In this document: positions 17,557 through 26,438 of the stretch, one piece after another
Layout: the number at the start of each line of letters is the position of its first letter
Position numbering within the stretch: position 1 is the stretch's first letter
DNA from: CAVQZC01 sp963718315
GTDB lineage: Bacteria; Actinomycetota; Thermoleophilia; Gaiellales; JAICJC01
Direction: 5' to 3'
Length of the DNA: 64,000 bases
Assembly: GCA_963718315.1 (NCBI GenBank)
Contig: CAVQZC010000012.1
Coordinates: 186,001-250,000 of the forward strand
Notes under the pieces: model-generated
What the model was told of the DNA's origin: nothing
Databases searched by the model: none
The model's input: only the letters and a program-made list of their open reading frames with translations
Program-made: the position numbers and the translations under genes

Positions 17557-18258
17557 CTAGAAGTCGGTGAACCGGTAGCCGGCCCCGCGCACGGTGAGGA
17601 TCAGCGTCGGTTCGCCGGGATCCGGCTCGAGCTTCTCACGCAGGTGCCTGACGTGGACGTCGATCGTACGCGGCTCGCGGTAGGCCGAGCCGCCCCACAC
17701 CGCCTCCAGCAGCGCGTGCCGGCTGTAGACACGACCGCGGTGCGTCGCCAGCACGCGCAACAGCTCGAACTCGACGTAGGTGAGCTGCACGCCGTCGCCG
17801 TCACGGCAGACCGTGCGCTTGGCGGGGTCGATCACCAGTCCTTCGACCTCGATCAGCGCCTCCCCCCACTCGCGGCGCTCGGCCAGCAGCGTTGCCCGCC
17901 GCAGCATCGCCCGGATCCGGCTTCGGAACTCGCGGATCGAGAACGGCTTGGTGATGTAGTCATCGGCGCCCAGCTCGAGGCCGAGCACCTTGTCCACCTC
18001 GTCGTCGCGCGCGGTCAGCATGATGATCGGCACCGCAGAGGTCGTGCGCAGCCGCCGGCAGACCTCGAGCCCGTCCAGCCTGGGCAGCATCACGTCGAGC
18101 ACGACCAGGTCGACGTGCTGCTCGGCGAACCGCTCAAGCGCCTCCTCGCCGTTGCGCGCCTGGATCACCCGATACCCCTCGCGCTCCAGCGGAAACGTGA
18201 GCAGTTTCTGGATCGAGTCCTCGTCGTCCACCAGCATGATCGTCGCTTCGGTCGCCAC
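17557..18258 (-). CDS. OmpR-family response regulator
   Basis: A 233-residue regulator: receiver domain with acidic pocket VDDEDS, phosphoacceptor Asp55 in LDVMLPRLDG and the KPF lysine, followed by a winged-helix DNA-binding domain ending in VRGAGYRFTDF. The GTG at 18258 follows a minus-strand TAGAAT (18271-18266) by 7 bases, so the operon RR-kinase-htrA-treT-GT20-VOC probably starts here on a leaderless message. It is divergent from the peptidase gene at 18313. Confidence 0.94.
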   Translation of the reverse strand: MATEATIMLVDDEDSIQKLLTFPLEREGYRVIQARNGEEALERFAEQHVDLVVLDVMLPRLDGLEVCRRLRTTSAVPIIMLTARDDEVDKVLGLELGADDYITKPFSIREFRSRIRAMLRRATLLAERREWGEALIEVEGLVIDPAKRTVCRDGDGVQLTYVEFELLRVLATHRGRVYSRHALLEAVWGGSAYREPRTIDVHVRHLREKLEPDPGEPTLILTVRGAGYRFTDF

Positions 18259-18265
18259 TCCTCGG

Positions 18266-18271
18266 ATTCTA
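18266..18271 (-). promoter_or_regulatory. -10 box of the response regulator operon
   Basis: TAGAAT on the minus strand, 7 bases before the GTG start of the regulator. No convincing -35 is seen at 16-18 bases. It lies back to back with the TATAAG box of the peptidase gene. Confidence 0.45.
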
Positions 18272-18301
18272 GAGCGGGCGCTTTACGGCAAGGGAGCGTG
18301 C

Positions 18302-18307
18302 TATAAG
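18302..18307 (+). promoter_or_regulatory. -10 box of the M28 peptidase gene
   Basis: TATAAG, 5 bases before the GTG at 18313, consistent with a leaderless transcript. The -35 region is weak. Confidence 0.4.
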
Positions 18308-18312
18308 GGCGC

Positions 18313-20080
18313 GTGCCTCGCCCCCGTGGAACGGCTCGACCAGAGAGGCCCGCTCGGCCGCGCCGGCGGACGCTGATCTCCTGGCCCCTCTACCGCCTGG
18401 TGCTGGCCGTGTCGGTGGTTCCGCTGCTGCTGGCCGTCCTGCTCGTGCGCCAGCCGACCCTGCCGCCGACGCCCACGCGGTCGCTCTCGTTCGACGGCGG
18501 GGCTGCAGCCACCCAGAGCGCCGGCCTGCTGGCCTTGCCAAAGGGGTGGGCGCCGGGCCAGCCCGGGGATCACGCCGCCGCCGGCGCCGTCGTCTCGAAG
18601 CTACGGAAGTACGGCTACCACATCCAGACCCAGTTCTTCGGCGCCGACCTGCCCGGCCGGCCCAACGTCGCGCTCGAGAACGTGATCGGCTACCGGAGTG
18701 GCACCGGCAGCGGCGAGATCGCCGTCATCGCGCACCGCGACGGGGTCGGCAACGGAGCCGATGACAACGCCTCGGGCACCGGGGTGATGCTGGAGCTGGC
18801 CCGGGAGCTGGCCTCCCAGCCGCGGCAGCGCGGCCTAGTCTTCGTGTCAACGGACGCCGGCACCACCGGCGGGCAGGGCGCCGCGCATTTCGCCTCGACC
18901 TGGGCCAAGCGGCACCACATCGACGCCGCGATCGTGCTTGACGCGGTTGCCGCACCGGACGGGTCGCCGATCCGGATCGTCCTGCGCGCTGACGCTCCGC
19001 GGGGGACGTCGGCGACGGTGGTGGGGGCGGCGCGGCGTGCGATCGGCACCTGGGGGCACGTGTCCGCCGACATGCCGGGAGCGCTCGACCAGCTAACCGG
19101 CCTCGCCGTGCCCTACGCCGTGACCGAGCAGGGGCCGCTGGTCGCCAGAGGGATCCCTGCGGTCACCCTGACGTCGGGCCCCCAGACGCCGCCGCAGACC
19201 CGCCCGGCCTTCGCCCCGCTCATCGGCGGTCAGCTCGGCCGCGTCGGCAGCGCCGTCATCAATCTGGTGGCGGAGCTCGACACCGCACCTAACATCGATC
19301 CGGCCGGCCACGCCGAGATCTACCTCCAGAGCAGCGTCATCCGCGGCGTGCTGTTCGAGCTGGCCCTGGCGATCCTGCTGGCGCCGGTGATCGCCTGCGT
19401 CCTGGACGCCGTCGCCCGCTGCCGACGGCGCCGACTGCCGCTCGGCCCCCGCCATGATCGCCCTCGGATGGCGCTGCGCAACCTGGGTGGTCGGTCTGGT
19501 CGTGCTCTGGCTGATGCCGCTGTTTCCCGGAAACCTGGCCAGCGGAGTGCCGGTTGCGCCGTCCGGCCGGGGGCAGATCGGGCTGACGTGGACCGGCATC
19601 GGCATCGCGGTCGCCGTGGCGCTCCTCTTCCGGCAGCTGGTCGTCCGCCCGCGCATCGTCCCGGTCGGCCCGGTCGCTGCCGCCGAGCGAACGACCGGGC
19701 TGGTGACGGCGCTGCTGGGGCTGGTGTTTGCCTCCCTGGCGATCGTGTCGGTCAACCCCTTCGCGCTGATCCTGGTGCTGCCCGCCGGCCACGCCTGGCT
19801 GTGGATGGAGGCGGTCGCCCGCCGCGGCGGCCGGCGGGCGATGCTCGGCCTGTTCGTTGCCGGGGCGGTGATCGGCCCGCTGCTCGTTCTCGGCGAGCTG
19901 TGGAGGCTGGGCCTGGGCGCCTCCGCCTTCCGCGCGGTGCTCGCGACGGTGGCCAGCGGGTACTTCTCGCCCCCGCTGGCCCTGGCGCTGGCGGTGGCTC
20001 TGGGAGCGGGTGCACAGCTCGCAATGGTGATCGCCGGACGCTACGCACCGGCGCGCTCGGCAAAAGGCGGGTATAACTGA
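18313..20080 (+). CDS. membrane M28-type aminopeptidase (one-base frameshift near 19440)
   Basis: Encodes about 588 residues once one extra base near 19430-19454 is allowed for. An N-terminal helix (about 20-43) anchors an extracytoplasmic M28 zinc peptidase domain, seen in AVIAHRDGVGNGADDNASGTG and the following acidic and His positions. The C-terminal third has several membrane helices; the first lies in the initial frame (ending near 19420) and the rest, with LVVLWLMPLFPGN and later helices, in the +1 frame from about 19454 to 20080. Membrane character and codon use continue across the shift. The canonical metal-binding His in HRDG is retained, but the remaining ligands are less clear, so activity is uncertain. 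Sortase follows after 3 bases. Confidence 0.75.
20072..20077 (+). promoter_or_regulatory. -10 box before the sortase gene
   Basis: TATAAC lies 6 bases before the sortase GTG and inside the last codons of the peptidase gene. It offers a private leaderless promoter in addition to read-through from the peptidase. Confidence 0.4.
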
Positions 20081-20083
20081 GTT

Positions 20084-20833
20084 GTGGCCACCGGCACGAC
20101 CACTCGCGACCTACAGCCGGTAGCGGCCAAAAAGCCGCCACCCCGAAAGAAGCTCCGCCGGCTGTCGAACGTCCTCATCGGTGTGGGCGTCTTCATCCTG
20201 CTCTATTGCGGGCTGATCCTGTGGTGGGGCGATCCCGTCACCTGGCTCTACGCCCAGTATCAGCAGCGCGGGCTGACCACCCAGCTCCACCAGGAGACGC
20301 AGCGCTTCCAGAACGAGAAGGTGCCGGCCAGCGACACCGCGGCGCTCGCCATGGTTCGCAAGCAGGCGCTTGCCTTCGGCCACTCGGTGCACAACTCCCA
20401 GGCCGTCGGCCGCCTCGAGATCGGCCGGATCGGCCTGTCGGTCGTCGTCGTCCAGGGCACCGACTGGGGATCCGACCTCAGCAAGGGCCCCGGCCACTAC
20501 TCACAGACGCCGATGCCCGGCCTCGGCACCACGATCGGGATCGCCGGCCACCGGACGACCTTCGGCGCCTGGTTCCGGCACATCGACAGCATCCGCAACG
20601 GCGACTGGATCACGCTCCAGATGCCCTACGCGACGTTCCACTACCAGGTGCAGTACCACCAGGTGGTGGCGTCGAACGACTGGGCGATCATCAAGCCGCA
20701 CGGCTACGAGCGGCTGATCCTGTCCGCCTGCCACCCGCTCTACAGCGCGTCACACCGCTGGGTCGTGTTCGCCCGGGCGATGAACATCACGCTGCCGAAC
20801 GGGCGCACGCTGAACCTCGCCTCACACGCCTGA
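20084..20833 (+). CDS. sortase (class E/D-like)
   Basis: A 249-residue transpeptidase with a cytoplasmic basic N-terminus, one membrane helix (about 28-48) and the beta-barrel sortase domain. Catalytic residues are His156 (AGHRTTF), Cys216 (LSACHP) and Arg225 (SHRW). The Cys motif reads LILSACHP rather than TL.TC. It would anchor proteins with an LPxTG/LAxTG-type signal to the cell wall or a membrane component. No substrate with such a signal is apparent in the window. The GTG start is 3 bases after the M28 peptidase stop. Confidence 0.9.
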   Translation: MATGTTTRDLQPVAAKKPPPRKKLRRLSNVLIGVGVFILLYCGLILWWGDPVTWLYAQYQQRGLTTQLHQETQRFQNEKVPASDTAALAMVRKQALAFGHSVHNSQAVGRLEIGRIGLSVVVVQGTDWGSDLSKGPGHYSQTPMPGLGTTIGIAGHRTTFGAWFRHIDSIRNGDWITLQMPYATFHYQVQYHQVVASNDWAIIKPHGYERLILSACHPLYSASHRWVVFARAMNITLPNGRTLNLASHA

Positions 20834-20837
20834 GCCG

Positions 20838-22019
20838 CTAGAGCGGCACGTACTCGACCAGCTCGCCGGCGGCGGCGATCCCCGGGCCGTGCGTCACCAG
20901 GGCGACGGCGTCTGCGGCCGCGGCGTGGACGATCAGGTGGGAGTCCTGCGGCCCGTCGGGCACCAGCAGCATGCCGTCGTCACCCGCGACCAGCCGGCAC
21001 CTGACCGCGTGATCGCGAGTCTTCAGGCGGGGAACGTCACGCGCCAGCCGCGCCACCGGGCGCGCCGGCATCGCGGCGCCCTGCATCCGGTCGATCGCGG
21101 GCCGGACGAACAGCTCGAAGCAGACCAGCGCGGACACGGGGTTACCGGGGATCCCGAAGACCAGCTTCCCGCCCTGCGACACGCCGAACCAGAGCGGCTT
21201 GCCGGGCCGGTGGGCGATCCGCCAGAAGACCTCCTCGACGCCCTGGCTGAGCAGCGCCGGCTTGACGTGATCGTGCGGGCCGACCGAGACGCCGCCGGAC
21301 GAGACCAGCACATCCGCCTCGGCCAGCGCCTCCTTCACCGCGCGCCGGGTCGCCTCGAGGTTGTCGGGCACCAGCTCGCTGAGCACCACCTCGGCCCCGG
21401 CGCGCAGCGCGAGGGATCCGATGGTGGTCGTGTTGGACTCGTAGATCATTCCCGGCTCCAGCGGCTGCCCGGGCGGGGTCAGCTCGTCACCGGTGGCCAG
21501 CACCGCGACCCGGGGGCGGGCAGCGACCCGAACCGTGGCCGCCCCGACGGCGGCGATGGCTGCCAGCCGGCCCGGTGTCAGCCGATCGCCTGCCGAGGCA
21601 ACGGTGTCGCCGGCCCCGACATCACCACCGGCGGCGCGCACCGCCGCGCCCTCGGAGGGAGGCTCCGCCACGAGCGCACCGTCGCGCTCCTGCGCGTCCT
21701 CGATCGGCACCACCGAGTCGGCGCCTGACGGCATCGGCGCTCCGGTGGCGATCCCAGCGGCCGTGTGAGCGGCTAGCGCCGAAGGCGCGTCACCCGCCGC
21801 CACCCGGAACACGATCGGCACCGGGCCGTTGCCCAGGTCGGCAGCCCGCACGGCGTATCCGTCCATCGCCGAGATTGCAAAGGGAGGCACGTCGATAGGG
21901 CTGACCACCGGCGCCGCCAGCACCCTCCCCACGAGGCCGGCCGAAACCGGGTGCTCCTCGGTGCCCAGCGACGGTGTCCGGGCCAGAATCAGCTCGAGGG
22001 CTTCGGACGGCGCCAGCAT
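20838..22019 (-). CDS. moeA: molybdopterin molybdenumtransferase MoeA
   Basis: A 393-residue MoeA that inserts molybdate into adenylylated molybdopterin. Motifs: SAMDGYAVRA, TGAPMPSGADSVVPIED, ATGDEL, ESNTTTIGSL, SSGGVSVGPHDH and GIPGNPVSALVCFELFVRP. The ATG at 22019 is taken because the frame upstream runs into the PBP gene. It stands apart from moaC-moaB (9.9-10.8 kb) at the end of a peptidoglycan/channel operon, 11 bases after the PBP stop. Confidence 0.95.
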   Translation of the reverse strand: MLAPSEALELILARTPSLGTEEHPVSAGLVGRVLAAPVVSPIDVPPFAISAMDGYAVRAADLGNGPVPIVFRVAAGDAPSALAAHTAAGIATGAPMPSGADSVVPIEDAQERDGALVAEPPSEGAAVRAAGGDVGAGDTVASAGDRLTPGRLAAIAAVGAATVRVAARPRVAVLATGDELTPPGQPLEPGMIYESNTTTIGSLALRAGAEVVLSELVPDNLEATRRAVKEALAEADVLVSSGGVSVGPHDHVKPALLSQGVEEVFWRIAHRPGKPLWFGVSQGGKLVFGIPGNPVSALVCFELFVRPAIDRMQGAAMPARPVARLARDVPRLKTRDHAVRCRLVAGDDGMLLVPDGPQDSHLIVHAAAADAVALVTHGPGIAAAGELVEYVPL

Positions 22020-22030
22020 GTGGTGGGAGT

Positions 22031-24262
22031 CTACGTGGTGGGCGGACCGGTGGTGCCGCCCCCGCCCGTGGTGCCACCGCCCGTGGTGCCACCGCCGGTG
22101 GTGCCGCCGCCCGTCGTGCCGCCGCCGGTGGTGGTGCCGGTCGTCGTCGAGCCGCCTCCGCCCTGCCCGGGCTTGCCCGAATGTTGCTTCGGCCTGCAGG
22201 TGGGTGTGTTGGGCACGACGCCGTTGACCGGCGCGCACGGGTTCGGCGGGATGAGCGTGAAATGGGAGTGGAACGGCTTGAAGATCACCGGGTGCTTGGG
22301 CAGCGGCCAGGCGGCAACCGCCGGGAAGGTATGCGGCTCGAGCTGGAACGCCGACTTCATGAACTGCGTCCACATCTCCGCCGGGTAGTCGCCGCCGAAG
22401 GCATTGCCGTAGAGCGGCAGCGTGGTCATGGGAGTCTCGCTCTTCGGATAGCCCATCCAGACACACGACGCCAGCGTCGGCGTGAAGCCGCAGAACCAGG
22501 CGTCCTGGTAGTTCTCGGCGGTGCCGGTCTTGCCGGCCTGTACCCCGTGGCCAAGCGGAGTCCTGTAGGCCGTGCCGCCCACCGTCTGGGCCAGCACCGT
22601 GTCAGCCTCGTAGGCAACGCCGTCAGGCACGGCCTGCCAGCCGTGGCTCTGGTAGCTCTTCGTGTTCTCGCCCTCGACCACCTTGGTGATGGCGAGCGGG
22701 TTGTGCCGGATCCCGTTGTCGGCGAGCGTCGAGTAGGCGGCCGTCATCCACAGCGGCGACACCGGGCTGACGCCCAGCGTGATCGCCGGGCCGGTCGAGA
22801 GCGGAATCGAGTTGGGGATCCCCAGCCGGTGGGCCATGTTCACGATCTTGTCGCCACCGATGTCGATAGCCAGCCGGGCGAACACCGTGTTGTCCGACTC
22901 GATCGTGCCGTGCGTGATCGTCATCGGGCAGCCGCAGGTCGCGATCTCGGCCGTGTCGACGTTCCACGGGTTGCTGGGCCCCAGCGGCTGGTTGGGGAAG
23001 GTGTAGCTCAGGTGTGCGGAGAGCTCCTGGAACGTGTTGGGGTCGATCCCGTCGGCGATCGCGGCGCTCAGCGTGAACGCCTTGAAGGTCGAGCCGGCGG
23101 TGCGGCCGGCATTGACCGGCAGGTTGAACTGGTTCTTGGGGCTGTAGGGGACCGATGCGTCCATCGCCAGCACCTGACCGGTACGCGGGTCGATCGCCAC
23201 CATCGCCGCGGCGGGCGCGTTGGGCCAGGTCATGGTATTGGTCAGCGCCTGGTGGGCCGCCCTCTGCAGCTTGGGATCGAGCGACGTGTAGACCTTCAGG
23301 CCGCCCCGCTCCACCTCCGCGGTGCCGTAGTTCTGCTCGAGCTGCTGGCGCACCCACGAGACGAAGTAGCCCTCGTGGGTGTCGTCGAGGTAGTTGCCGG
23401 GATGGATGCCCAGCGGCCTGCGGACGTTGACGTTGTACTGCGACTGGGTGATGTACCCGGCGTCGAGCATCGCCTGGAGCACCTCGTTACGGCGGTCGAG
23501 AGCGGCCTTGGGGTAGGCGATCGGGTTGTAGACGATCGGGTTCTGGGGCAGGCCGGCCAGGGTTGCGGCCTCGTCGATGGTGAGGAAGCGGCAGTGCGTG
23601 CTGTAGAAGCGCAGCGCAGCCGCCTCGCAGCCGTAGGTGATCGCGCCGTAGGGGACGACGTTCAGGTAGGTGGTCAGGATCTTGTCCTTCGACCATGTGT
23701 TCGCCATCTCGGTCGCAAGCCACGCCTCGCGGATCTTGCGCGTGATCGTCTGGGCATCCGACAGGTAGAGGTTACGGACGAGCTGCTGCTCGATGGTCGA
23801 GGCGCCCTGCACCGTGCCGCCCTGGGCGAGGTCGGCGTACGCCGCGCGGACGATGCCCCAGGGGTCGACGCCGCCGTGCTCGTAGAACCGCCGGTCCTCG
23901 ATCGCCACCGTGGCCTTCTTCATCCACGGCGAGATGTGCTTGCTGCTGACCGGCGTCCGGTTCTGAGTCGAGCTGATCGTCTCCAGCAGGTTCCCGTTAC
24001 GGTCGAAGATCTGCGTGTTGACGCCCGGCGGGTGAGAGGTCAACGCGTCCAGCCTGACCCCGCTGAGGATGTGGTCGACCCAGATCGCAGTGCCGGCGGC
24101 CGCAGCGGTCGCGGCACCGATCACGCCGATCACGAGGGCGACGGCCAGCGTCGCCAGCAGCGAACGGCGCCCGCCGCGTCGCCGCTGCGCCCTCTGCTTC
24201 CGGCGCTTCGAGGAGATGTGGGCGAGCACGTCGTCGTACCCGCGGCGCGACTGGGGCGTCAT
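22031..24262 (-). CDS. class A penicillin-binding protein (transglycosylase/transpeptidase)
   Basis: A 743-residue bifunctional peptidoglycan synthase. A basic cytoplasmic N-terminus and one helix (about 34-60) precede a GT51 domain with catalytic Glu122 (VAIEDRRFYEHGG) and Glu158 (STIEQQLVRN). The transpeptidase has Ser391-x-x-Lys394 (AGSTFK), Ser456-Asp-Asn458 and Lys578-Thr-Gly-Thr. The extreme C-terminus is a flexible Gly/Thr tail of five GGGTT units encoded by a 15-bp repeat. The ATG overlaps the MscS stop (ATGA). Confidence 0.95.
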   Translation of the reverse strand: MTPQSRRGYDDVLAHISSKRRKQRAQRRRGGRRSLLATLAVALVIGVIGAATAAAAGTAIWVDHILSGVRLDALTSHPPGVNTQIFDRNGNLLETISSTQNRTPVSSKHISPWMKKATVAIEDRRFYEHGGVDPWGIVRAAYADLAQGGTVQGASTIEQQLVRNLYLSDAQTITRKIREAWLATEMANTWSKDKILTTYLNVVPYGAITYGCEAAALRFYSTHCRFLTIDEAATLAGLPQNPIVYNPIAYPKAALDRRNEVLQAMLDAGYITQSQYNVNVRRPLGIHPGNYLDDTHEGYFVSWVRQQLEQNYGTAEVERGGLKVYTSLDPKLQRAAHQALTNTMTWPNAPAAAMVAIDPRTGQVLAMDASVPYSPKNQFNLPVNAGRTAGSTFKAFTLSAAIADGIDPNTFQELSAHLSYTFPNQPLGPSNPWNVDTAEIATCGCPMTITHGTIESDNTVFARLAIDIGGDKIVNMAHRLGIPNSIPLSTGPAITLGVSPVSPLWMTAAYSTLADNGIRHNPLAITKVVEGENTKSYQSHGWQAVPDGVAYEADTVLAQTVGGTAYRTPLGHGVQAGKTGTAENYQDAWFCGFTPTLASCVWMGYPKSETPMTTLPLYGNAFGGDYPAEMWTQFMKSAFQLEPHTFPAVAAWPLPKHPVIFKPFHSHFTLIPPNPCAPVNGVVPNTPTCRPKQHSGKPGQGGGGSTTTGTTTGGGTTGGGTTGGGTTGGGTTGGGGTTGPPTT
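22050..22127. repeat. 15-bp tandem repeat inside the PBP gene
   Basis: Five near-identical units, the first 18 bases and the rest 15, built on GTGGTGCCACCGCC(C/G) as read on the plus strand. On the coding strand they give the GGGTT tail of the PBP. Copy number is likely variable between strains. Confidence 0.85.
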
Positions 24263-25062
24263 GGTGTGACCGCCTGGGCCTCACGGAACACGCCCTCATC
24301 GGACAGCCGCGCCAGCGCTCGCTCGCGGAGCCAGGCACCCGCCTGTGCCGCACTTGCGGCGTCGGCTGTCCAGACGCCGATCGTGAACACCACTCCGTCG
24401 ACGGTCAGCTCGGCGACCGACACGCCGGGATCGGGCCGATCGCCCAGCCGGCCGGGCGTCAGCGGCACCAGGTCGGTCAGCACCTCGCGCACGCGCGCCG
24501 GGTCCGACCCGATCGGCACCGTCAGCCTGACCTGGGCAAGGGTGACCGGATCGACCAGCGTCAGGTTGGTCACACGCGAGTTCGCCAGCTCCTCGTTGGG
24601 AATCAGCACCCGCCGATTATCCGCCGTTCTGATGCGCGTGTATGTGAGGCCAACATCCTCGACCACTCCCTCGTCGGCGCCCACCGCAACCCGGTCGCCG
24701 AGGCGCACCGGCTGGTTGATGGCGATCATGATCCCGGCCACGAAGTTCGCCAGCGTGCTGCGGGCCGCAAAGCCTATCGCCAGGCCGAGCACCGCCGACG
24801 ACGCGAGAGCCGTCTGCGCGTAGGTGTGCGTGGCGGGGAAGTAGAGCAGCAGCCCGACCACGGCGATGAACAACAGCACCGCGACGATGATCCGCCGCAG
24901 CATCCGGTATCGCGTCTCCAGCACCGCCTGCTCGGCGAGCGGCAGCCGCTCCGCCCACTGGCGACCCCTTCGGGCCAGCAGGCGGTCGACCAGCCACAGC
25001 GCAACCAGCGCGGCGATGCCGGCGAGGATTCCTCCAAGGTTTTGTGAGAGCCAATGCTGCAT
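24259..25062 (-). CDS. mechanosensitive channel (MscS family)
   Basis: About 267 residues: three membrane helices, the third pore-lining with alternating Ala/Gly (ASSAVLGLAIGFAARSTLANFVAG), then the beta domain with GDRV and V.IPNEELANSRVTNL and a cytoplasmic alpha/beta end. It would release osmolytes under hypo-osmotic shock. The ATG at 25062 (MQHWLSQN) follows the preceding stop by one base; a longer form starting 33 bases upstream would overlap that gene. Its operon partners are a class A PBP and MoeA. Confidence 0.9.
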   Translation of the reverse strand: MQHWLSQNLGGILAGIAALVALWLVDRLLARRGRQWAERLPLAEQAVLETRYRMLRRIIVAVLLFIAVVGLLLYFPATHTYAQTALASSAVLGLAIGFAARSTLANFVAGIMIAINQPVRLGDRVAVGADEGVVEDVGLTYTRIRTADNRRVLIPNEELANSRVTNLTLVDPVTLAQVRLTVPIGSDPARVREVLTDLVPLTPGRLGDRPDPGVSVAELTVDGVVFTIGVWTADAASAAQAGAWLRERALARLSDEGVFREAQAVTP

Positions 25063-25063
25063 G

Positions 25064-25510
25064 TCAGCGGCGGCGAACGTCGTAGAGAAACGCACCAGTC
25101 GAGTAGTCGATCAGCCCGACCGTCCGTAAAGGACCGTCGCTGCTCGTGCGTCCCGTCACCTTCCAGAGTAGCTGCGAGTTGGCCGGAAGCAGGATGGTTC
25201 CCTGTTTGCCGCCCACCCGGAAACGCCTGCTCGTGACGTACAGAAGTCCGACCTTGACGGGCAGCACCGGGCTGCCCGAGAAATGGCTCACGGCCAGGTC
25301 ACGCGCTGCGTGCGGGGTGCCCGCCTTCGCCGATCCCCGGTCGGCGGCGACATCGATCACGAACTGCCACCCGTCCTGCGGGTGGGTGAGGAAGTCCACG
25401 GGCTCGTCGGGTGAGGTCGCCGCCCGGGCCAGGAGCGCCGGCGCATAGACCACCAGGCCGATCACGACAACCGCCACGACGGCCCAGAACAGGCTGCTGC
25501 GGCCGCGCAT
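25064..25510 (-). CDS. membrane-anchored hypothetical protein
   Basis: A 148-residue protein with a single N-terminal helix (about residues 7-29) and an extracytoplasmic beta-rich domain with no cysteines. I do not recognise it. It is the first gene of the operon with MscS, the PBP and MoeA, with a one-base gap to MscS, so it may act at the envelope. Its start is 24 bases from the divergent lipoprotein gene. Confidence 0.65.
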   Translation of the reverse strand: MRGRSSLFWAVVAVVVIGLVVYAPALLARAATSPDEPVDFLTHPQDGWQFVIDVAADRGSAKAGTPHAARDLAVSHFSGSPVLPVKVGLLYVTSRRFRVGGKQGTILLPANSQLLWKVTGRTSSDGPLRTVGLIDYSTGAFLYDVRRR

Positions 25511-25520
25511 GGCTGCACAC

Positions 25521-25526
25521 TACAAT
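25521..25526 (+). promoter_or_regulatory. -10 box of the lipoprotein gene
   Basis: TACAAT lies 8 bases before the ATG at 25535, in the 24-base gap between divergent genes. The transcript would be leaderless or nearly so. Its -35 would lie inside the neighbouring gene and is weak. Confidence 0.45.
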
Positions 25527-25534
25527 CGCGGCTC

Positions 25535-26438
25535 ATGTCGCCCCGCAGCACGCTCGCTGCCCTGATCGTGCTCGCCCTCGCGACCACGGCCTGCGGCATC
25601 AAGTCCGAGCCGACCGGCGTTCTCCCAGCCTTCCCCCAGACATCCTCGGACGGCCTCGGCCGGCAGGTGGAGGTCAACAGCAACCCGATGCGCATCGTGT
25701 CGCTCGACCCCGGCCTGAGCGAGAGCCTGGTGGCGCTCGGGCTGGGCAGCCGGCTGGTCGGCCGCAGCGGACAGGAAGGGCGCCATTTCAAGCACAGGGT
25801 GCCGGTCGCGCTGAAGGCGAACGGGCAGCCCAACCTGCCGGAGCTGAGGAAGCTGCAGCCCGACCTGGTGCTGGCAACCCCCGACGTCGAGTCGTCTCCG
25901 GCGGGCGCCGACGCACTGGCGACCGCCATCGGCGCGGAGGTCTACGTGTCGAACCCGACGTCGCTGCGCGGGGTCGAGAACGACCTGCAGCAGATCGGGG
26001 CGCTGACCGACAGCCGGCGCCCGGCCCAGCAGCTCGTCGACCGCATCGCAGCGGTGCAGCGGCACGTCTCCGGGACGGTGAAGGGTCAGCAGCCGGTGCC
26101 GGTGTTCGTCGATCTCGGCTTCCGCAACACGATCTCCTCGGACAGCCTGGGCGCAAACCTGATCGCCCTGGCCGGCGGCCGCAACATCGCCGCCCAGGTG
26201 CCGGAGGGCAAACCGACTCCCTCGCGCGTGCTCAGACTGGGGGCGCCGCAGGTCTACCTGATCGCGGCAAGCTCCGGCCTCAGCCTCGAAGGACCTGCGC
26301 AGGAACCGAGCGACCAGGTCGCTGCCGGCGGTCAAGTCGGGCAACGTGTTCGTGATACCCGACTCGATGCTGACCGAGGGCGGACCGGGCGTCGCCAGGG
26401 CGCTGGCGACGATCGCTCACGACCTGCACCCCGGATGA
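25535..26438 (+). CDS. BtuF/FhuD-like substrate-binding lipoprotein (one-base frameshift near 26291)
   Basis: About 300 residues after removal of one extra base in GAAGGA near 26291. A signal peptide with lipobox TTAC (Cys at residue 20) precedes a class III periplasmic-binding fold: RIVSLDPGLSESLVALGLG, the helix bridging the lobes, then ISSDSLGANLIALAGG and, in the shifted frame, SGNVFVIPDSML. Such proteins bind cobalamin, heme or ferric siderophores. No ABC permease or ATPase of that class is near. The corrected stop overlaps the ATG of the HAD gene (ATGA); without correction the frame would appear fused to HAD, which is an artefact. Confidence 0.8.

Noticed and set aside
22040..22140. Short tandem repeats as a CRISPR array
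   Set aside because: Units are contiguous, GC-rich and in coding frame, with no spacers and no cas genes.
24617..25054. Alternative minus-strand frames over the MscS gene
   Set aside because: The MscS frame has coherent helices and motifs; the others are Arg/Gly/Ala-rich shadows.
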